Positions 1-9,670 are shown, counted from the first letter of the stretch. The stretch: DNA of 44,674 bases from Chlorokybus atmophyticus (GCA_009103225.1 RHPI01001132.1:443328-488001); one strand, 5' to 3'. Program-made: numbers and translations. The notes: generated from the sequence alone by a model not told the origin.

Positions 1-506
1 ACAGTACTTTATGCTGTACTGCCATTTGTGGCAAACGTGCCTCTCGTACTGTTCTGGAGCATTTTGTGGTTTTGCTCTCAACAGCGCAAGCGGGCTGCAT
101 GGCCATACCGCAGGACTATCTCGCAGCGCAGCGTGTACCGAGCATAATCAGCGTGGAGTTTTTCCTTTGTCCTATCACAGTAGCAAACTTCCTCGCCCTC
201 TGCCACTCTATCCGTCCACGATTCTTTCTACAATCCAGATCAGGTGCACGCAGTTGTGCTCTTCCCTATCTTGTACCTCTTGCCCTTGAGTGAGTGGCAT
301 GCAACCATGTCTTGATGCTGTGCTGCTCAAGAGGTGATGCGACATTATTGCTACAGGTGCTGGGGTTTTACTGGAAGCAGCAAATGAGCGTGAGGTGTTT
401 CAAGGACAAGCACCTGGCATACGTGTTGGGACTGGGCATTCCTGGGTTGCTGATCTTTGTGAAAATGCTTCCCGCATGCGTGCTCTGGGTGCTGTATGCC
501 AACCGC
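1..506 (+). pseudogene. Truncated copy of the gene A membrane domain
   Basis: This is a decayed fragment of the same gene family as gene A on the minus strand at 39421-44390. Positions 1-243 match its penultimate exon (for example VLPFV, FWSILWF, SIISVEFF, TVANFLAL). Positions 357-506 match its last exon (VLGFYWK, MSVRCF, KHLAYVLGLG, LLPAC). The intron between them (244-356, GT..AG) sits at exactly the position of the gene A intron 39991-40077, so the copy arose from genomic DNA and not from mRNA. A small insertion near position 140 shifts the frame and creates a stop, and the region around 200-230 carries a deletion, so it cannot make the protein. It is cut on the left by the window edge. 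On the right it ends in a G-rich tract (507-521), beyond which LINE-derived sequence starts. Membrane helices are visible, but no function is expected. Confidence 0.85.
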
Positions 507-638
507 GGGGGGGGGCGGGGGGTAATATTCTCTACTAACAGCAAAATCGTCACACCAAGCTATGCACTGTCATCCCTGCCTATCATTGCACAAGCATACT
601 CACACGCATGTCAGCGGCATGCAAGCACGCCTACATAA

Positions 639-1345
639 CTACACTGCCGCAGCTGCCAGTACAGCGTCCGCTTCCGCCGTTGGCGCCGCCGTCTGGACCG
701 GATCCCAGCCTGGTACTGCCGCCACGACTGCCGCCCCCCGCTCCAGGATGGTGATGCCCTGGGCGCGCTGCAGCGCGCAAGACACGCGCTGCCGGTACAG
801 GGCCAAGTAGCCCGATAGCCTGCGCAATGGCAGGTCACGTGCAGCCAGTGCCCTCCTAGCGCATGTGTCGATGACATCGTGAAAACTCTGGCCCCGGGTG
901 CCGTGCGTCTCGGCGGCGAGTGGATGGAATGTGTCGGCGGCTGGGTGATCGTGGTATTTTCGCCGCTTCGCCTGCTCCGCCGCCTTCGCTGCGCCTCCCG
1001 GTTGCTCGCCGCATGCGGTGATTGTGACATCCAAGAGCATGCGCGTATCTCGACCGGGTTCGGAGGCCACCAAGTCCACCCGCCTCCCCCTCGTCTCACC
1101 CGGCAGTATTGGCATAAAACCGCTCTGCTCCCTACTGACCGAGAACCCTGCGTCACGCATCACACCATATACCTCGTCGCGCAACACGTCATGCGTTGCC
1201 GTGCGGCACCTCCCCAAGGGGCAGCGGAGTAGGTGCGCGCCCTCGGCCGTGAGCGGCCCCCCGCACAAGCAATGCTCGACGTTGACCAACAGTGGGTGCG
1301 GTAGTCCTAGCATCGTCCTAAGCGCGGTCCGGAAGATGTCGGCAG
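639..1345 (-). mobile_element. 3' end of a non-LTR retrotransposon with restriction-like endonuclease
   Basis: An open frame of about 230 residues reads leftward from the poly-G tract and stops at 639. Near its start is a CCHC-type knuckle, C-L-C-G-G followed by HLLRC. It is followed by RVDLVAS and LLDVTITA, then KRRKY about 20 residues later. A knuckle followed by a PD-(D/E)xK-like core is the C-terminal arrangement of RLE-type LINEs (the R2 and Dualen kind). In these the endonuclease nicks the target site and follows the reverse transcriptase. The reverse transcriptase itself is absent, so the insertion is 5'-truncated, as is usual for LINEs, although the break coincides with an assembly gap. 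The 3' end appears to lie near 530, where the membrane-gene fragment resumes. The remaining frame has no stop, unlike the neighbouring retroelements, which suggests a fairly recent insertion. Assignment to a named clade is not possible from this fragment. Confidence 0.7.
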
Positions 1346-1347
1346 GA

Positions 1348-1426
1348 GGGGGGGGGGGGGGGGGNNNNNNNNNNNNNNNNNNNNNNNNNNNNNNNNNNNN
1401 NNNNNNNNNNNNNNNNNNNNNNNNNN

Positions 1427-1502
<76 letters not shown>
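1348..1502. repeat. Poly-G tract with assembly gap
   Basis: A run of G (1348-1364) is followed by 62 Ns (1365-1426) and 76 more G (1427-1502). The poly-glycine and poly-proline reading frames through it are artefacts. It lies exactly between the minus-strand LINE fragment and the plus-strand Ty3 remnant. Two unrelated pieces therefore meet here, and the join cannot be trusted without spanning reads. A shorter poly-G with an N lies at 3051-3072. Confidence 0.9.
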
Positions 1503-1505
<3 letters not shown>

Positions 1506-1540
1506 ATGGTGGTAGTGGTCTCGTTGTCCCATAATATAAT

Positions 1541-2520
1541 GCAGTACACAATGTGCACACAAGTGAATGTGATGGACAGGAACGCGCCCGTCAAGTTCCT
1601 GCGCGTCACGGACAAGGCACTGTAGGGGTGGGACTTCGCACGACATTGATGACATCCTCAATGTCGGCAACACTGCAAATGAGCACCTCCAACACATCAA
1701 GATGTTGAAGAGGTTGATGGGCGTATGGATGCCTATGCCCCGACAAGTGCACTCTTGCACTCTTCACCCCACAAAGTGCCCTACTTAGGGCACATAATCG
1801 TGCCCAATGGCATGTGTGTACAACAGGCTTATATAGAGGCATTGGTGTCTATCCCAGCCCCCACCAATGTCACGCGCGCGGCTTCGTGCCTTTTTAAGGC
1901 TGGCCAATTACTATTGCAGGTTTGTAGGAACTTCGCGAAGATTGCGCGCCTACTCAATGAGCTCCTAAAGAAGAACGTTGAGTTCAAGTGGAAGGAGCCA
2001 TAACATCAGGCTTTCAATGAGTTGAAGCAGCGGCTGACGACATCCCCCATCCTTCAACGCCCCCATTACACAAAGCCCTTCAACCTATGCATAAATTGGA
2101 GCACAATTGGGTATTGAGCTATCCTCGTGCAGCACGACAACAACAAAGAGGAGCGCGTGGTCCTTGTCGTCGTGCTGCACGAGAACAGCTCCATACCCAG
2201 TTTTGCTCTCATAGGAGGGCGTGGTCTCTTACGCCTTTCGAGCAACAACATAGCCGAGGCCAACTGCAGCGGTTACGAAGGGGAGTGCCTCGCAGCTGTA
2301 TGGGCTGTCTCCAAGATATATCTTGGAGACATGAGTCATCCTTTCGGCCCTTCCTATTTAGCAAGCAGTTCCGACCTATTACGGACCGTCAGCCCCTGTG
2401 CTGGCTAATGACAAACCAACACTTGACATGCAAGTTGGCAAGGTGGGCCTTGCTGCTGCAAGAGCACATTTTCAAAGTCGAACACTGCGTCACCCTCGCC
2501 GACGAAGACGCGGATGCATA
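1541..2520 (+). pseudogene. Ty3 reverse transcriptase 3' part and RNase H
   Basis: The RT palm end is visible in broken frames: a NAPVKF block around 1580, a DDILNV block (the aspartates of the YxDD box) near 1650, and NEHLQHIK near 1680. VPYLGHIIVPNG follows at about 1777-1812. The connection subdomain is recognised by LLNELLKK at about 1951-1974. RNase H is recognised by SNNIAEAN and YEGECLAAVWA at about 2235-2310. Relative to the right copy, the RNase H region holds an extra segment that is an inverted copy of the sequence just upstream (about 2098-2212), and this disrupts the frame. The RT initiates the element's reverse transcription and RNase H removes the template RNA in the cytoplasmic particle; neither can be active here. 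Confidence 0.8.
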
Positions 2521-2929
2521 AGGATTGAGTTGTAACCCTCAACGCTCCACCAACAATGCCACAGGAGCTCGATACGAGCTCGGGCCTCTAGCACCACCTC
2601 CAGGTGTTGCCACCATATTTGCTAGTGCAGAATTGCGTGCGAGACGCAAGGTAGGCCGCCCTGTGGTAACGTCAATGACAGCGAACACGCCCGTGCCAAT
2701 AATTGGCAGCTAACACTCCTTAGTGCCTCCCCGCGCTCGAGACACCGCCGTTGACAATAAGGCCATGCGTGCCATTGACAGTCGATAGGACATCGCGCTT
2801 GACAAACACGCTCTGCCTCTTCGTTACATTGAACACCTCCCCGCAGGACCGAGCGCACGAGACTGCGTCGGTCAGTGCAATTTGCACTTTTGGTGAACAG
2901 ATGAGAAGTTATCGGCGCATCCATATCTG

Positions 2930-3480
2930 TCAAAAGGAGGTCACTGCGCACGGTGCCCCCGCTGCAGGCATGAGATGTACATCCTTGTAATAATTGAGCG
3001 CTTTCCTAGCTGGGTGGAATTAATGCCTCTACCCAACAAGAGCAGCAGAAGGGGGGGGGGGGGGGGGGGGNGGCGTGCCGTCCTTGACTATGTTCTCAGT
3101 CGTCTTGACAGCTGCGCTGAGATCGTCACCGACTAAGGGACTGAGTTTGCTGAGGAGTTCACCACTCTAATCTACCGCTGCTACATCGATAGTTGATGCA
3201 CATCAAGAGACCATCCGAAACAAGATGGCCTCGCGGAGCATTCACTGCGGACTCTCAAGAAGGCTCCGCGCAAGTATGTGTAGGAGCTCCCCAAGAATAC
3301 TTGAGATGACCACCTGTCATGGGTTCTTTTTAAGACACCACTTGTCCAGGCAAGCATTGCTGCGCAACAAAAGCCCATAATACCTTCTGCTTGTGTGCGA
3401 CCCACTGCTGCAAAGCGACTCTTTTTACGCACAGCAAGAAGTGGACTAAGTTGTGGACATCCTCGACAAGCTCGACGAGA
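2930..3480 (+). pseudogene. Ty3 integrase catalytic core, broken
   Basis: YILVIIERF with WVELMPLPNKS (about 2970-3045) corresponds to the beginning of the retroviral-type integrase core. It is interrupted by a poly-G run with one N (3051-3072), after which LDYVLSRL resumes. The second catalytic aspartate lies in VTD followed by a stop and GTEF (about 3126-3145). The glutamate of the DDE triad lies in DGLAEHSLRTLK (about 3220-3260). Downstream, 3395-3560 matches the right copy at about 36860-37047 (RRDELLP and a DTHG..EQP.H block). Several in-frame stops and shifts make it non-functional. Confidence 0.8.
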
Positions 3481-3839
3481 TGAGCTATTACCTCACCACT
3501 CGTGCAACCTTGTTCGAGAATATGATACCCATGGCCACGAACAACCTACGCATCACATAGCACCACGACACCCACCGCGATGAAGAAATTTGTTCAGCGG
3601 CTTGTACAAGCAACGACAGCGGCGTATTATAACAGGAGACTTCGTTTACCACACGGCATGCTGAACACTAGCGTTAGGTAGCCATCCATAAAGTGATGAA
3701 GGTCTTCTCCAGCGACGTGTTGGACTTGCTAAAGCAGGACGGCAACAAAGTAAACGGTTACTAGTGTGATACTACTGATATGATATGGTCAACCGTGCCC
3801 CTTGTCACTTGCCACAGGCGACAGGGTTTGACAGGATCC

Positions 3840-4020
3840 ACCAACCGCACCCCTCGCGCAGCAAGAGGTGTAAGAAGTGTGGCAGCGCCACCGATAATGT
3901 GAAGATGCTGTGACGGATGCGACAAAGGCATGCACTGCTATTCTCTCACAAATTCAAAGGACAACATAACCATGGAAGAGTATTGGTGCGACGACTGGCC
4001 GTCGCATCAGACCACCCAGC
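3840..4020 (+). pseudogene. PHD-like zinc finger at the C-terminus of the Ty3 polyprotein (left copy)
   Basis: The residues CKKCGSATDNVKML, then CDGCDKGMHCY, then EEYWCDDW follow one another after a small frame break. This is the C4-H-C order of a PHD finger: C-x2-C, a roughly 10-residue spacer, C-x2-C, a histidine four residues later, a cysteine, then a WC before the end. The usual final cysteine is a tryptophan, so either the last ligand is lost or the fold uses another residue. PHD fingers bind histone H3 tails, and in a retroelement such a domain could steer integration; that role is inference. The finger lies downstream of integrase, where chromoviruses carry a chromodomain. Confidence 0.65.
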
Positions 4021-4245
4021 ATGCGCTGAAGAAGTGAGCTCTGCTAAAGTGTCATGCCCATTGTCCTCGTGTGCCAGCTTGCATCGAGCATGCTTACATT
4101 AAGACCCTCGCCCGGACTATCGGCACACCAACCCGCGCGTCATTTACCAGTAGCTAGATCATGACCTTGGACTAGCTCATGACCGTAGCCTATAGGCACT
4201 GCGCGTAGCTGTTTCAGTTGTGAATTTAGTTGCACGTTATGTTCT

Positions 4246-4560
4246 ATATTGAGGGGGAGTTGCTTGTGGGAATAGCCAATATGACCGTTAGGTTGTGTTC
4301 TAAACAGTCATGATTTGACTTGTATAAGTAGTCGCGGTGTTCACCGGATCAGTTGGTGACACTGTAAGTGAGAAAGCTAGAAGCTTGTAAAGCGATTTAA
4401 ACTATGAACACGCCGACATGGTTACTCAAAATCCCCTTAACGTGTAAGAGTTTGTCCATGCTCGTTTGCACCGTGCTTATCGTTGCCGTGAGCTTGGTGC
4501 GCTTAGTCGCGGTGTGCTTGTTGGCATTAGTTAGGGCATAGCATCCACGTGTTGCTTGCT
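4246..4560 (+). promoter_or_regulatory. Polypurine tract and probable 3' LTR start of the PHD-Ty3 element
   Basis: GAGGGGGAG at 4251-4259 is a polypurine tract placed immediately before a TG dinucleotide at 4261, the expected start of a 3' LTR. A TATA-like TATAAGTA at 4323-4330 would fit an LTR promoter. The LTR's 3' end is unresolved; no direct-repeat partner is present because the 5' LTR is missing. From about 4560 to 4971 I see only a weak resemblance to the beta-helix genes (a YNGGLLTA string near 4640) and no supported gene. Confidence 0.45.
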
Positions 4561-4976
4561 CATTCACCTAACAAGACAGCATAACACATTTTCCACTCAT
4601 GCAAAGAACTGTGTAAACAGCACTATTTATAATGGTGGCTTGTTGACTGCGTGTCCTACCGCACAGCATGTATACCAAGGAGGAGATTCGCTCCACATGT
4701 CCGCACCACTCTACATCGACGGACGTGCTCCAGGAAGCACCTGCTGTGACAAGAGCTGGATTATCTTTTTGCTTTTGCTGACACCACCAAACATGATATG
4801 GCATGCTGCAGTAGCATGTCCACCAAACATGTCTTTCCTTCCAGCGGCACGAGACAACGTGACCCTCGACTCTCCTCGACCGACAAAAGGGACTCCCGCC
4901 TGTCTCAAGGGGTGTGGCTGTTGCCTCTGTTTCTTATCCATCGTGCAGAGCATGTACACATACATCACTGCGCATG

Positions 4977-5502
4977 TGTCACAGCCCACTCGACCACCAA
5001 AGACTTGGTGCTTTTATGGTCGATTTGTGGTAATTTAATGTACCTTCCCGTTACATTCCCCCCCACTTAAGAACGCTGACGTCCTCGGCAGCTGCGCGGT
5101 CAGCTGGGGAATTACCCAAGGGGTTTGTTAGGTCGGTCACCGGCCCCACAGCCAAGGACCGGCTAATTTTAGGCCCATACCGGTCAGCGCGCGCATAGCG
5201 CGCCGCTGCCGGCCCCACAGGTCGCGTCGCCGCGATAGGCAGGTCGCACCCTGCCGCGCCGACTGAACTGGTCAGTTCGGCGCGACTGCCATTAGGCAAG
5301 TCGCGACCCATCGATGATGGCACTCATAAAGTGACCATTTACGATTATTGGATTGAGAAACAACGACCGCGGAATTCGTGTGCAAGGCAGGAATCGAACC
5401 CGGGTCTCAAGCTCCGATACCAATGTCACAGCCCACTCGACCACAAAAGACTTGGTGCTTTTATGGTCGATTTGTGGTAATTTAATGTACCTTCCCGTTA
5501 CA
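4977..5502 (-). mobile_element. TRIM element, copy 1
   Basis: Two 79-bp direct repeats (4977-5055 and 5424-5502) differ at one base and both run TG..CA. They enclose only 368 bp. On the minus strand the 5' LTR is followed after one base by TGGTATCGGAGC (complement of 5411-5422), a primer-binding site for initiator methionine tRNA with one difference from the common plant form. The 3' LTR is preceded by a polypurine tract (a run of G complementary to 5058-5064). The element is flanked by a perfect 5-bp target duplication, GCATG at 4972-4976 and 5503-5507. There is no gag or pol, so it is a non-autonomous terminal-repeat retrotransposon in miniature that must borrow proteins from another LTR element. 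The near-identical LTRs imply recent insertion. Confidence 0.93.
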
Positions 5503-5541
5503 GCATGACTTCATGAAAGCCCTGGAGAAATCTTTACTTGT

Positions 5542-5603
5542 GCTTTGCTGTCTTCATGTCATATAGCTGCTGCTGCAGCTATATGACATGAAGACAGCAA
5601 AGC
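5542..5603. repeat. Perfect 29-bp inverted repeat (hairpin)
   Basis: Arms 5542-5570 and 5575-5603 are perfectly complementary around a 4-base loop. A diverged, single-armed relative lies at about 35757-35797 (GCTGCAGCAGCTGTATGAC and onward). The palindrome therefore probably formed by inverted duplication of one arm and was not inherited as a hairpin. It could fold as an RNA stem, but no transcription evidence is visible. Confidence 0.85.
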
Positions 5604-5774
5604 TCCTCGACACAATGTCACCCTCGACCCCAATTTACCGCAAAGGCATTGCTTCAAAAAACGAAGCGCGCGTTTCAATCCGAGATATTGTGTCACAATG
5701 AGCCCTTTTACATAATACTCGAAACAGAGATTAACCTTTTGATGTGAGACTGCAGTAACACCACCATAAATCGC

Positions 5775-6400
5775 GGTTCTACGGCATAAGAAGAAACATC
5801 ACTTCTCACTCTTTCTTGTACAAGCGAAGGAACAATGTAGAAATAACGTGGTGCCTTGATGACATGTGCTGGAGGGGATATCTATAACAGGGGGGAGCTG
5901 AGGACACGACATGGTAATTACGTATACATATACATATGCTATTAGTAACTTATAAACCACTTAAGCAGTTGTAAGCAAGAAAGGGTAATAAGCGTCATTC
6001 TTACATCAATTCCACTTGCATGAATCAATACTACATGCTAGTGTCAATGCACGCACATGGCCTTTGTCTTTATCAGCACATGCAGAACATCTTGTACGAT
6101 GGAGGTGACGTGCTCATCCACCCGTCTTTCGCAATGCCATCACTAAAACAGATGCACGCCAGCGGGATGCAGTACGAGCTCCATCTCCTCCCCTCATCTC
6201 GCTTCCCTTCTCTACCCCCCGCTTACTTGGAGGAGCTGCAGCGTCCGCTTCCTATCTTCCTCCCATCAATTCTTCTCCTCCTTTTCATGCTTTGCGCTTT
6301 GCTCCCTCCTCGCTTGTCGACACTCTCCTCTACCTCTGGCACCTCTATTTTCGCTTTCCGTCCCTTCTACACTTCCTACTAATCCCTCCCTCTTCATACT
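5775..6400 (+). repeat. Duplicated segment, same orientation as 33970-34620
   Basis: This stretch matches 33970-34620 base for base over long runs, for example the parts reading GAGCTGAGGACAC, ACGTATACATATACATA and CTTATAAACCACTT, and later CTACATGCTAGTG. It contains no supported gene; the pyrimidine-rich half (6180-6400) gives only low-complexity frames. In the right-hand locus the equivalent segment overlaps the end of the small membrane gene and continues 3' of it. Here it lies beside an inverted copy of part of gene B, so the duplication was rearranged after or during copying. Confidence 0.85.
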
Positions 6401-6559
6401 CGTACACCTTCGGGTCTTATTTTAGCATCTTTCAACCCTCCTCTCACCCGTGATGTGTTCACATCACATGTTCTTTCAAAGTTGCTGCTGCATTGAGTGA
6501 ATTCTTGTAGCATCAATATACACTATTGTCTTATAATAAACTTATGCATTTGCGCTGTG

Positions 6560-9305
6560 CAATTTCGCTTTGCGGCTGTAGCTGCTTCGTGCTTCATTTA
6601 CCCGTAACTTGTACTTGAACTCTCAGTTGTTGTATGTATCAGTGTTTAAGGCAAGTCCATACCATGAAGTACACTGGACATTTGCTGGAGGCATTCTCAG
6701 TGGAATCCGGCAGCTGAAGTCGTCTGCACCGCGTCTCCGCTTTGCACCCACCTGTAGTACGCACCAATATCTCATGAGGATTAAGCAATATGCTTCCTCG
6801 TGTGTGTGTGTGTGTGTTTGCGCGTATGTGTGCGCATGCATTATGCTGATTGTGCGGGTGTTTAAAGTGTTTTATTAGCACTCACTATTGTGTCCATTGT
6901 GCTTCAGTCATGCACAAAGCGAGTTTGGGCGTAATGTTGCATGCTTCAAACAAAGGTGTACGCGCCATGGACAGCTATCACAGTAGTGCCCAGCCCTACA
7001 AATGCAGGGGTGAGGGCCTTGCGGAGGGCAACTGCAACATTGTCGTTTGTGATAACCTGCTGCCGCTGAGGTGAGGGAAGTTTGCATTCCTTGAATGAAC
7101 TCTGCTGAGAGCATGAGCAGAAGGAGAATGGAACTAAGGGAGGCAGGAAGAACAGCCATCCGATATAGAGAAGAAGAGTACAATTTTACACCCATGCCAT
7201 CGTCTGCATGTTGCAGAGCTTGTTGGAGGCAAAGAGCCGGCACGCACGGGACATAAGCGTGAAGATGAATGCGAGTCCAAGAGACAACAAAACTTGCCGC
7301 TCCGTTCCAAACTGGCTTACAAAGACGAGCACGAAAATTAAGGCGAGCTTCGGCAAGCAAACAATGCACTCCCAGTAAAAGAATTTACGCTTGTACCCTG
7401 CGTAGAGAAACCCGTAGTACTCAGCTGTTGCTGCCGTGTGCAAGGAGTCCCGCTTTATGTACATTATGATGAAGGTGACGAGGGGGGTTTGCACACAAGA
7501 GATAATGATGCCGGGGATGCCAATCGTTGCCACCATCACCATGTGCGTGCCCCTGTAACAGCGCTGCTTCATGGCAAGCTCCCAGAAGCTGCCGACAGCT
7601 GAGGGTGGCACATTGGGGCCGTCACTGTTGACAGTTATGCATGAGAAGAGTGCCAAGATCACGTCATGACCGCCGGCCACAGGAAGAACTCCGCAACAAT
7701 GACGCTCAACGCGTATCGCGGCTTCAAATAGTCTGCAAATGACGTCTCCTCCATCTGCTTGGGTCTTAGTGTCAACTTGTGCAGCAGGAAACGGTGTTAA
7801 AGTCTCACAAGGTGCAACACAAAACAATGGCAGTCGTGACGCTACGTATATACCCATGTGGCGTGGAGGCAGTGCCATCGTAGAGACTGGAAAACGGCAG
7901 GGAGGGCTACAGCAACGAAGGGGAGGGCAGCGAAGGCAAGGAGGACCTGGAAGGTCTTGTCCAGGTGCAAGCCGTTGTCAAGGAGGCAGTTCGAAGAGAG
8001 GAGAGGTATGCCAATCGTGCAGGCGCTCGAGATGACCCCCAATGCACGTGACACAAATGCAGGTCAGCGCAGCTGTACAGCGAAGGTGATGGAGGTCACC
8101 TTAAGGTACGACATAAGCAACTTCGCCATTGCAGGAATTGCTACTCCCCGCGTCACTCCCATATGCTCGTCAACCGCATCGAGTGGCAGATCTGATGCTG
8201 AACGGATGTTCAACACAACCGCCAGTACGGAAACAAGCGCAACCCCGTTCATAGCAAAGGCCGTAAGAAACTTTCTCCCACAGCGCTTGCATTTAAAGCT
8301 GCCGACCTATTGGTGACAAGCAAGCTGTCACCAAACTGTCAAGTGTTGCCACAGTGCAGCGAACAAAGGTAGATAAAGAACAACAATTCTCTGCGAAGTT
8401 GCCTGGCCAGATAGGCCGTATCCTTCCTAGCAGACATTGCACATGTTGCCTTTCTACCCCGTTGCACACTGAGCATCTTCCGTCCAGGTCCCGTTTTCAA
8501 TCATGTCCTTCAGCAACTATAGAGGACAGCTCAGACACCTTGGAGTAAACTGTACGCAAATGACTGCAATTTAAACACACAGCATTACATGTTAACTTAC
8601 GCTGTCGCGGCCTATGAATGAACATGCTCTCCCAATTCGGCATTGCACAACTTGATTAACCAACAAGGCAGACTGCTTGTAGCCAACCTGCGCCACAACC
8701 TAGAGGCAAGCACCCTGCCAGTCAGCAAGAAACGTCCCAAAAGTGTTCATGCAGTCGCTACATGATTGACCCAATACTGTTACTCACTTGTGCACCACCG
8801 TAGCAGGTTGCAAACTCTAGGCATTGCAAGCAAATCAGGTTGTTTGGATCAAAGCTGATAGACAGAATACCATTGGTTGGTGAGTTTGCACCTTCATGCC
8901 TTTGCTCACAGAAACCACCGTAATGGCACTGCCTTGCATACACAGACATGTTCTTCCTCAAGTACAGTATATAAACACCTGTACATTGGCTGCTGGCAGG
9001 GAACGCACAAATCGCCTTGATCATTGGTGTGCTCACCCTGGATTGGTGATGTAAAGAGTATGGCAACACCATTACGTAAGAGAGAGATGTGTATCACAGG
9101 TGTCAGTGTTGTGCATACCAGCACGCAGGCTTAGACTCCAACATGGATGCGTGCTTCCAATTCAAGGACGGTAATATTAATTGTACTCACGTCAGGACTG
9201 GAGCGCACAGCAATTGCATTGTACTGTGCAACACCACCTGCTATGGCCTTTTAGCAGCCAGCAAGGCCACGAGGGGCAAGCAGACCTTCTTGTCTTTACT
9301 TGCTC
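6560..9305 (-). pseudogene. Inverted, broken copy of the gene B C-terminal half
   Basis: Read leftward, this matches gene B from about 30330 to 33160, introns included. The exon equivalents run from about 9270 (counterpart of 30375-30525) through 8990-9050, 8800-8900, 8630-8700 and 8400-8500. Two long membrane exons follow at about 7860-8290 and 6940-7790. A tryptophan codon in the first membrane exon has become TGA (about 8064-8066). The second membrane exon has a frameshift near 7665 and a TAA at 7186-7188 after NMQTMAWV. It begins at a breakpoint near 9305, where chromovirus sequence takes over, so signal peptide and beta-helix are missing. It is a segmental DNA duplicate and is not expected to make protein. 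A GT run at 6799-6818 lies in the counterpart of the last intron. Confidence 0.9.
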
Positions 9306-9372
9306 GGTTGTGCATACGAGTGCGCAGCAGTGGTGAGCATTGGGCAACACGTGTTGCCCAGCACGAAAAACA

Positions 9373-9670
9373 TACGGATCAAGAGGCGGGGAAGCTTCTA
9401 CCCTAGTGGATTGGCCCTTTTGAAGTGCTTGGTCCCATTGGCGTCGTGGCGTATAAGCTTCGCCTCCCGGAGCACTTTAAGATATATGGCGTGTTCCATG
9501 TGTCGTTGCTAAGGTAGTACAAGAGTAATGGAAGCGTCAAACCCCCACCTCTACCCGAGTTGGTGGATGGTGAGTGGGAATATCAGTAGAGGCAATCATT
9601 AACACGCCGTCCTCATGGTAGAAACCATTCTCCCGAGTACTTCGTACAATGAAAGGGCTACGGTGTAAAA
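9373..9670 (+). pseudogene. Chromovirus integrase C-terminus and chromodomain fragment
   Basis: In one frame the sequence reads WIGPFEVLGPIG, VAYKLRLPEH and VFHVSLLR, the classic C-terminal end of Ty3 integrases. It continues with ELVDGEWEYQ. After a one-base shift comes VEAIIN and, after another, RRPHGRNHSPEYFVQ then a stop and KGYGV. The last part is a chromodomain (E-W-E-V-E-x-I-L..., ..YLVKWKGY), with the conserved tryptophan mutated to TGA. Chromodomains of chromoviruses bind methylated histone H3 and guide integration. Several stops show this copy is dead. It is truncated on the left at the breakpoint with the gene B copy (about 9305). No clear LTR follows on the right, and 9680-10690 holds nothing I can assign beyond AT-rich short repeats around 10080-10200. 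Confidence 0.85.

Larger units (their letters stand above)
1530..4260 (+). mobile_element. Decayed Ty3 retrotransposon with C-terminal PHD finger (left copy)
   Basis: This remnant carries, in order, the end of reverse transcriptase, RNase H, integrase and a PHD-type zinc finger, then a purine tract at 4251-4259 and the probable start of a 3' LTR at 4261. The order RT, RNase H, integrase is that of Ty3 elements. Frames are broken many times, so it is dead. Long stretches match the right copy on the minus strand at 35940-39107, both in DNA and in residual protein, so the two are members of one family. The gag, protease and most of the RT are missing on the 5' side, which ends at the poly-G gap. 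Its RT is also close to that of the methyltransferase-bearing element at 13110-20770 (shared VPYLGH and IVPNG). Confidence 0.85.

Noticed and set aside
1318-1620. Poly-proline and poly-glycine open frames
   Set aside because: They are translations of the G homopolymer and the N gap.
639-1760. One long minus-strand protein spanning the gap
   Set aside because: The part right of the gap is antisense to Ty3 RT remnants; only 639-1345 is supported.
5380-5422. Possible tRNA gene (T-arm-like GGGTTCGATTCC on the minus strand)
   Set aside because: It lacks the other arms, and both TRIM copies carry it next to the primer-binding site, so it belongs to the element.
7739-8316. Plus-strand frames in the gene B copy
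   Set aside because: They are antisense to membrane exons that match gene B.
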